Below, piece after piece: positions 5,501 to 8,172 of a stretch of 8,172 nt of DNA. The stretch comes from Actinomycetes bacterium (GTDB lineage Bacteria; Actinomycetota; Actinomycetes; S36-B12; UBA10799): positions 1 through 8,172 of the forward strand of contig JAKOZM010000532.1 in the NCBI GenBank assembly GCA_029779995.1. The letters are read 5' to 3'. The number at the start of each line of letters is the position of its first letter. Within the stretch, counting starts at the first letter, position 1. The notes below the pieces were generated by a model. The model saw only the letters and a list, made by a program, of their open reading frames with translations, did not search any database and was not told the DNA's origin. Both the position numbers and the translations under genes were made by a program.

Positions 5501-6523
5501 ATGTCACAATCGCGTATGCCAACCCTGCCTCCGGGCGCTCTTCGCCCCGTCCCTGCTGCCCTGTTCGGCGTTGGTGCTGTGGCCGGCGCGGTGGGTTCAG
5601 GACTCGGTGCCGTGGGCGCACGTGACCTTCTTGCTGCCCAACAGCATCAAGTCGCGGCTAAGGAACGACACGAAGCCCGCGTTGCCGCCTCTGAGGAGCG
5701 GCGAAGTGCAGCGAACCTGCGGCTGATCCGCTACGCGGGACTGCAACACGAGTGCTTCGCCGGGGTTGTGCAGCGCATGATCTTGTGGCTGCGCGCCCAC
5801 GCCAAGCAGGTGCGTGAGAGCGACAGGCTCCTCATCGACGGACTTGAGGCCCCCCTTGCCCTGATGCCGGCCAGTCCCGGCAGCGAAGCCGCCATCGCAG
5901 GCTGGTTGACCGGAGCATCCAACACGGCCATCGCTGGCCTGGGTACAGCGGGTGCGATCAGCGCTGCAGTCGAAAAGTACGGCGTTGCCGGCACTGGCGC
6001 CAAGATCACTGATTTGGCCGGCGCCGCCAAGGAGAAGGCTGCTGCCGCGTATCGCGGGGGTGGACCGATTAAGAACGGCGGCGGCGGCATTGCCCTCGGC
6101 AATCTGGCAACTAGAGCCGCAGTGGGTGGTGTCACCCTGCTCGCTGCCGGCTCCACTTGCAAGATCCAAGGCACAAAGGCTCTCACCCGCGCCGAAGAGT
6201 TCGTGAGCAAGATCGAAGTTGCGTGTGCCGAACTGGACGTCCAAGACGCAAGGCTGCGCGCGGTCGTCCAGCGCGCCGACGAACTCACGGACGTGCTGAC
6301 CAGGTTGGACCTGCGCGCGAAAGCCGCCATGGATAGGCTCGAGAGCCTCACATTTGACCCGGATGAGCACATGGATGCACTTGGGGAGGCGGTTGAGCTG
6401 GTGAAGGCCGTGCAGGGAGTGGCGCAGGCTCCTTTGATCAATGAGCGCGGTGACTTGTCGGAGCAGTCTGAGACCCTGAGGATCCGGTACCGAGACATGA
6501 ACGGGGATAACAGCGATGGCTGA
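5501..6523 (+). CDS. Glycine-rich, probably membrane-associated protein of unknown function
   Basis: From ATG 5501 the protein has 340 residues. Residues 17-40 (PVPAALFGVGAVAGAVGSGL and on) form a glycine/alanine-rich hydrophobic stretch like a glycine-zipper membrane segment. Charged helices follow at 48-120. The central region 138-225 again alternates G/A/V/I-rich segments (NTAIAGLGTAGAISAAVEKYGVAGTG, an NGGGGIALG turn, AAVGGVTLLAAGS). Residues 226-312 are helical and look coiled-coil (KALTRAEEFVSKIEVACAEL). I recall a widespread family of uncharacterised bacterial proteins with this TGT-x-I-x-x-LSGAA...GGGG layout. Membrane insertion or pore formation is possible but unproven. The start is not certain: ATG 5501 has only a weak GGA before it, and an in-frame ATG at 5423 sits at the foot of a hairpin. 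The last eight bases overlap the next gene, so the two proteins probably work together. Confidence 0.82.
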   Translation: MSQSRMPTLPPGALRPVPAALFGVGAVAGAVGSGLGAVGARDLLAAQQHQVAAKERHEARVAASEERRSAANLRLIRYAGLQHECFAGVVQRMILWLRAHAKQVRESDRLLIDGLEAPLALMPASPGSEAAIAGWLTGASNTAIAGLGTAGAISAAVEKYGVAGTGAKITDLAGAAKEKAAAAYRGGGPIKNGGGGIALGNLATRAAVGGVTLLAAGSTCKIQGTKALTRAEEFVSKIEVACAELDVQDARLRAVVQRADELTDVLTRLDLRAKAAMDRLESLTFDPDEHMDALGEAVELVKAVQGVAQAPLINERGDLSEQSETLRIRYRDMNGDNSDG

Positions 6524-6941
6524 CGAGGGGTCGATCGAGGGCAAGGTCGTGGACGTCAGCGCGATCGTCGCCGCGCCCGAGGCGTTCGCAGCGCTCACGC
6601 GACTGGTCGACACCGCGGGCAAGTACGTGGCGATCCATGAGGAAGAGGCGCGCAAGCGGGAGGCGCTGCGCACCTACCGCGAAACCGAGGTTGCCACCAT
6701 CAAGGCTGCCGAAGGCACGCTTCAGCGGTACTTCGCCAACGTTTTCACCGAGCGGCGAGAGATCTACCAACACCTCTTCCGCGCGATGGACCACGCACTG
6801 GAGAGCGGAGACACCGAGTCGCTCCACTCGGTCGTGACGGGCATCGTGGACCTGGCCAAGGACTCCCCTCTGGCTGCGGCCGGAGATCTCTCGAAGTTAC
6901 GAGCCGCCTTTGACGACCCGAATCAGGTCTGGTCCTTCTGA
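6516..6941 (+). CDS. Small helical partner of the glycine-rich membrane protein
   Basis: The protein has 141 residues. ATG 6516 lies inside the end of the preceding gene (eight-base overlap), with GGGGA at 6503-6507 eight bases upstream. Residues 16-115 are almost entirely helical and highly charged, with a coiled-coil-like stretch around HEEEARKREALRTYRETEVA (41-60). A helical hairpin follows: LQRYFANVFTERREIYQHLF, then MDHALESGDTESLHSVVTGI. The end, LAKDSPLAAAGDLSKLRAAFDDP...WSF, matches a pattern I recall from many short uncharacterised bacterial proteins: a ...RYF...ERR...L...MDxAxxSGD core and a terminal aromatic residue. No catalytic residues, signal peptide or membrane segment are seen. 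Overlap with the membrane-protein gene suggests a cytoplasmic partner, regulator or inhibitor. Confidence 0.85.
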   Translation: MADEGSIEGKVVDVSAIVAAPEAFAALTRLVDTAGKYVAIHEEEARKREALRTYRETEVATIKAAEGTLQRYFANVFTERREIYQHLFRAMDHALESGDTESLHSVVTGIVDLAKDSPLAAAGDLSKLRAAFDDPNQVWSF

Positions 6942-6992
6942 GGTTCCCACCGGGGCCGGGCGGCCGTTTGCCGCAGTGAATGACAACGGAGA

Positions 6993-7028
6993 GTTCCGGA
7001 ACACTGCCGGCTCGCGGCTCCATACCCT
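6993..7028 (+). promoter_or_regulatory. Palindrome and possible -10 box before the 236-residue gene
   Basis: The 105-base gap holds the perfect 10-bp palindrome GTTCCGGAAC at 6993-7002 and, 20 bases on, TACCCT at 7023-7028, which fits a TANNNT -10 box 18 bases before the ATG at 7047. No convincing -35 is visible. A five-pair GCGGC/GCCGC hairpin at 6960-6974 lies upstream and might end the previous transcript. Confidence 0.25.
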
Positions 7029-7046
7029 GCCCGCCGAGAGAGAAGC

Positions 7047-7757
7047 ATGATCGATGACGCTTGGCCTTGGAAGGCCGAACTGCTTGGGCTGTGTGACGCT
7101 GTGAGGGATCAGTTTGGACAGCCAAACCTCTTCCCAGGGGCAGAGGTTGACGTCGAGACGCAGCAGATCTTCCTCATCGAGCGCCTCGTCTTCGTCACTG
7201 CACTGGTGGCCCGCAAACTGACAGAGGCCGGCAAAGTATCCGTGCAGTTTCAGAGTCGATCTCTCGACTGCGAACGGCGTGGCATCGTGGACCCGGATCG
7301 GGCACCTGACGTGACGAACATGCACCGAACGCTCGAGTTCTATGTGCCAGTAGGCGAAAGAAGGCGGGTCTCTTACAGAGACTTCGCCAACCTCCTTATC
7401 CACTCGCGATGCTTTGTCATCCTGAGCGATCTTGACGAAGAGGGACGGGAGGTGGCTTGGGGATTCGCCGTCACGAGTGACCGTACGCACAGAGCGTACG
7501 TCTCGGTGTTCTCGATGGATGCCATCATCGACTTCGTTGAAGCTTTGGCGCGGGACGACGTGGTTTTGACCCGGAGTCTCCGCGACGGCCGAGGTGACTA
7601 CGTTGCCGTGGGGTCTGACCGTCCCATGCCTCCGGGTGAGTTGGAGATGTATCTCCACCGTCCGCCGCTCCAGAAGGCCACCAACCGAATCCTCACGAGG
7701 ATCCGCGCCGACGAGCAGGCGAGGCGCGATGGATCCCCGAGTCCGGATCTCACATGA
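7047..7757 (+). CDS. 236-residue protein of unknown function
   Basis: ATG 7047 follows a purine-rich AGAGAGAAG at 7037-7045 that probably serves as ribosome-binding site. Residues 38-70 look like a helix leading into a strand (QQIFLIERLVFVTALVARKL, VSVQFQS). Residues 95-165 carry a mixed alpha/beta pattern: LEFYVPVG, YRDFANLLIHSRCFVIL, VAWGFAVTSDR, RAYVSVFSMDAIIDFVEAL. I recall small bacterial proteins with a similar HSxxF...SDR...V..F.L..LI..F layout, but no assigned function. It has no signal peptide, membrane segment or clear catalytic motif. Codon use is less G/C-biased than in tniQ; 7201-7260 has only 34 of 60 G+C by direct count. Its own gap and possible promoter suggest it is transcribed apart from the membrane pair. 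Its 3' end overlaps a possible convergent minus-strand gene by eight bases. Confidence 0.85.
   Translation: MIDDAWPWKAELLGLCDAVRDQFGQPNLFPGAEVDVETQQIFLIERLVFVTALVARKLTEAGKVSVQFQSRSLDCERRGIVDPDRAPDVTNMHRTLEFYVPVGERRRVSYRDFANLLIHSRCFVILSDLDEEGREVAWGFAVTSDRTHRAYVSVFSMDAIIDFVEALARDDVVLTRSLRDGRGDYVAVGSDRPMPPGELEMYLHRPPLQKATNRILTRIRADEQARRDGSPSPDLT
7482..7500 (+). repeat. Intragenic 7-bp perfect hairpin
   Basis: CGTACGC at 7482-7488 and GCGTACG at 7494-7500 are exact reverse complements with a five-base ACAGA loop. Each arm contains the six-base palindrome CGTACG. The hairpin lies within the SDRTHRAYV coding stretch of the 236-residue gene. Confidence 0.4.
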
Positions 7758-8172
7758 GGCTCGCGACGTGGGCCGGGCTACTGCCGGCGACAACCACCGG
7801 AGGTGACAACTCGCTGCGCTCCGAACCCCGAGTGCGCTTCATCACGCGGTACCGCAAGATTGCACGAGGTTCTCCAACCCGTCCGAGTTGAGCAAGATCC
7901 CTGGCTTGCCGTCGTGCAGTGTCGGCTGCATCTCGACAGGTATGCCGCGGTGCAGCGCCGATCCAAGACTCCAGATGCATCGTGCACTGCTCGGCGCCCT
8001 CGGGGAGAGGGTTGACCATTCGGAACCGAGCGGGAGTAGCCTCCGCCCTGCGTGTCTCGAAGTCGGTGCGCGCGATCAGTGGAATCCTCGTCTCATGTGG
8101 CCAGCGGTCTCCTTGGATGACGTTTTCGAGCGCGCCAAGAGCGTGACCGACCGGTCTGACCCGGCAGGTGAG
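7750..8172 (-). CDS. Possible 3' end of a convergent gene, unrecognised
   Basis: On the minus strand one frame is open without a stop from the window edge to TGA at 7750-7752, 140 codons. The only start codon in the first third is ATG at 8017-8019, which has no ribosome-binding site, so a gene entering from the right is more likely than a short complete one. Third positions are moderately G/C-rich. The product is hydrophilic and Arg/Glu/Ala-rich: it includes ALENVIQGDRW, RIPLIARTDFETRRAEA and CRDAADTARRQARDLAQLG, and matches no family I recognise. Two plus-strand frames also run through parts of this stretch (7803-8015 and 7919-8146) but have shadow-like composition. If none is real, 7758-8172 is a gene-free region containing only a five-pair GCCGG/CCGGC hairpin at 7772-7788. 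Confidence 0.42.
   Translation of the reverse strand, partial: LTCRVRPVGHALGALENVIQGDRWPHETRIPLIARTDFETRRAEATPARFRMVNPLPEGAEQCTMHLESWIGAAPRHTCRDAADTARRQARDLAQLGRVGEPRAILRYRVMKRTRGSERSELSPPVVVAGSSPAHVASLM

Noticed and set aside
7772..7788. GCCGG/CCGGC stem with a seven-base loop, like a tRNA T-arm on the minus strand
   Set aside because: The loop lacks the TTC/RA signature, and no anticodon or acceptor stem can be built around it, so neither a tRNA nor a clear attachment-site remnant is supported.

Overview
The window looks like an accessory stretch of a high-GC Gram-positive (Actinomycetota) chromosome or large mobile element. The signs are G/C-rich third codon positions, ATGA/GTGA overlaps between genes, and proteins that resemble actinobacterial families. 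No ribosomal RNA, CRISPR array, integrase or complete insertion sequence was seen. I could not run searches, so family calls rest on visible motifs and remembered family patterns.

Left block (1-2097): the 3' end of an unidentified gene is followed by a possible 44-residue coupled ORF and a complete TniQ-family gene. TniQ proteins choose the target site in Tn7/Tn5053-type transposition, and actinobacterial copies commonly end a tniA-tniB-tniQ operon. The upstream fragment may therefore be the end of the transposition ATPase gene, but I cannot recognise it. The tniQ start has no Shine-Dalgarno sequence. It lies 24 bases after a perfect 10-bp inverted repeat and overlaps the small ORF by ATGA, which suggests coupled, restrained translation.

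Middle block (2098-5405): after a gap of about 136 bases with candidate promoters come three co-directional genes. They encode a ParA-type ATPase with an N-terminal AlpA/MerR-like helix-turn-helix, a 162-residue protein ending in a SAP/Rho-N-like helical motif, and a 536-residue protein of unknown function with a VRTYMPG motif, a coiled coil and a conserved-looking C-terminal domain. The first two overlap by GTGA. No ParB is present. parA also has a strong internal ribosome-binding site and GTG start just before its Walker A motif, so it may make a long DNA-binding form and a short canonical form.

Right block (5406-7757): a hairpin follows the 536-residue gene. Two overlapping genes then encode a glycine-rich, probably membrane-inserting 340-residue protein and a 141-residue helical partner. 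A separate 236-residue protein of unknown function follows. At the far right a minus-strand frame is open from the window edge to 7750 and may be the 3' end of a convergent gene.

Base composition falls sharply after tniQ. This fits an old transposition block carrying, or lying next to, separately acquired cargo. The cargo could be a defence or maintenance module: a switch-like ATPase with a DNA-binding helper, a large effector candidate, and a membrane-protein pair. That reading is inference from gene layout and has no direct functional support in the sequence.
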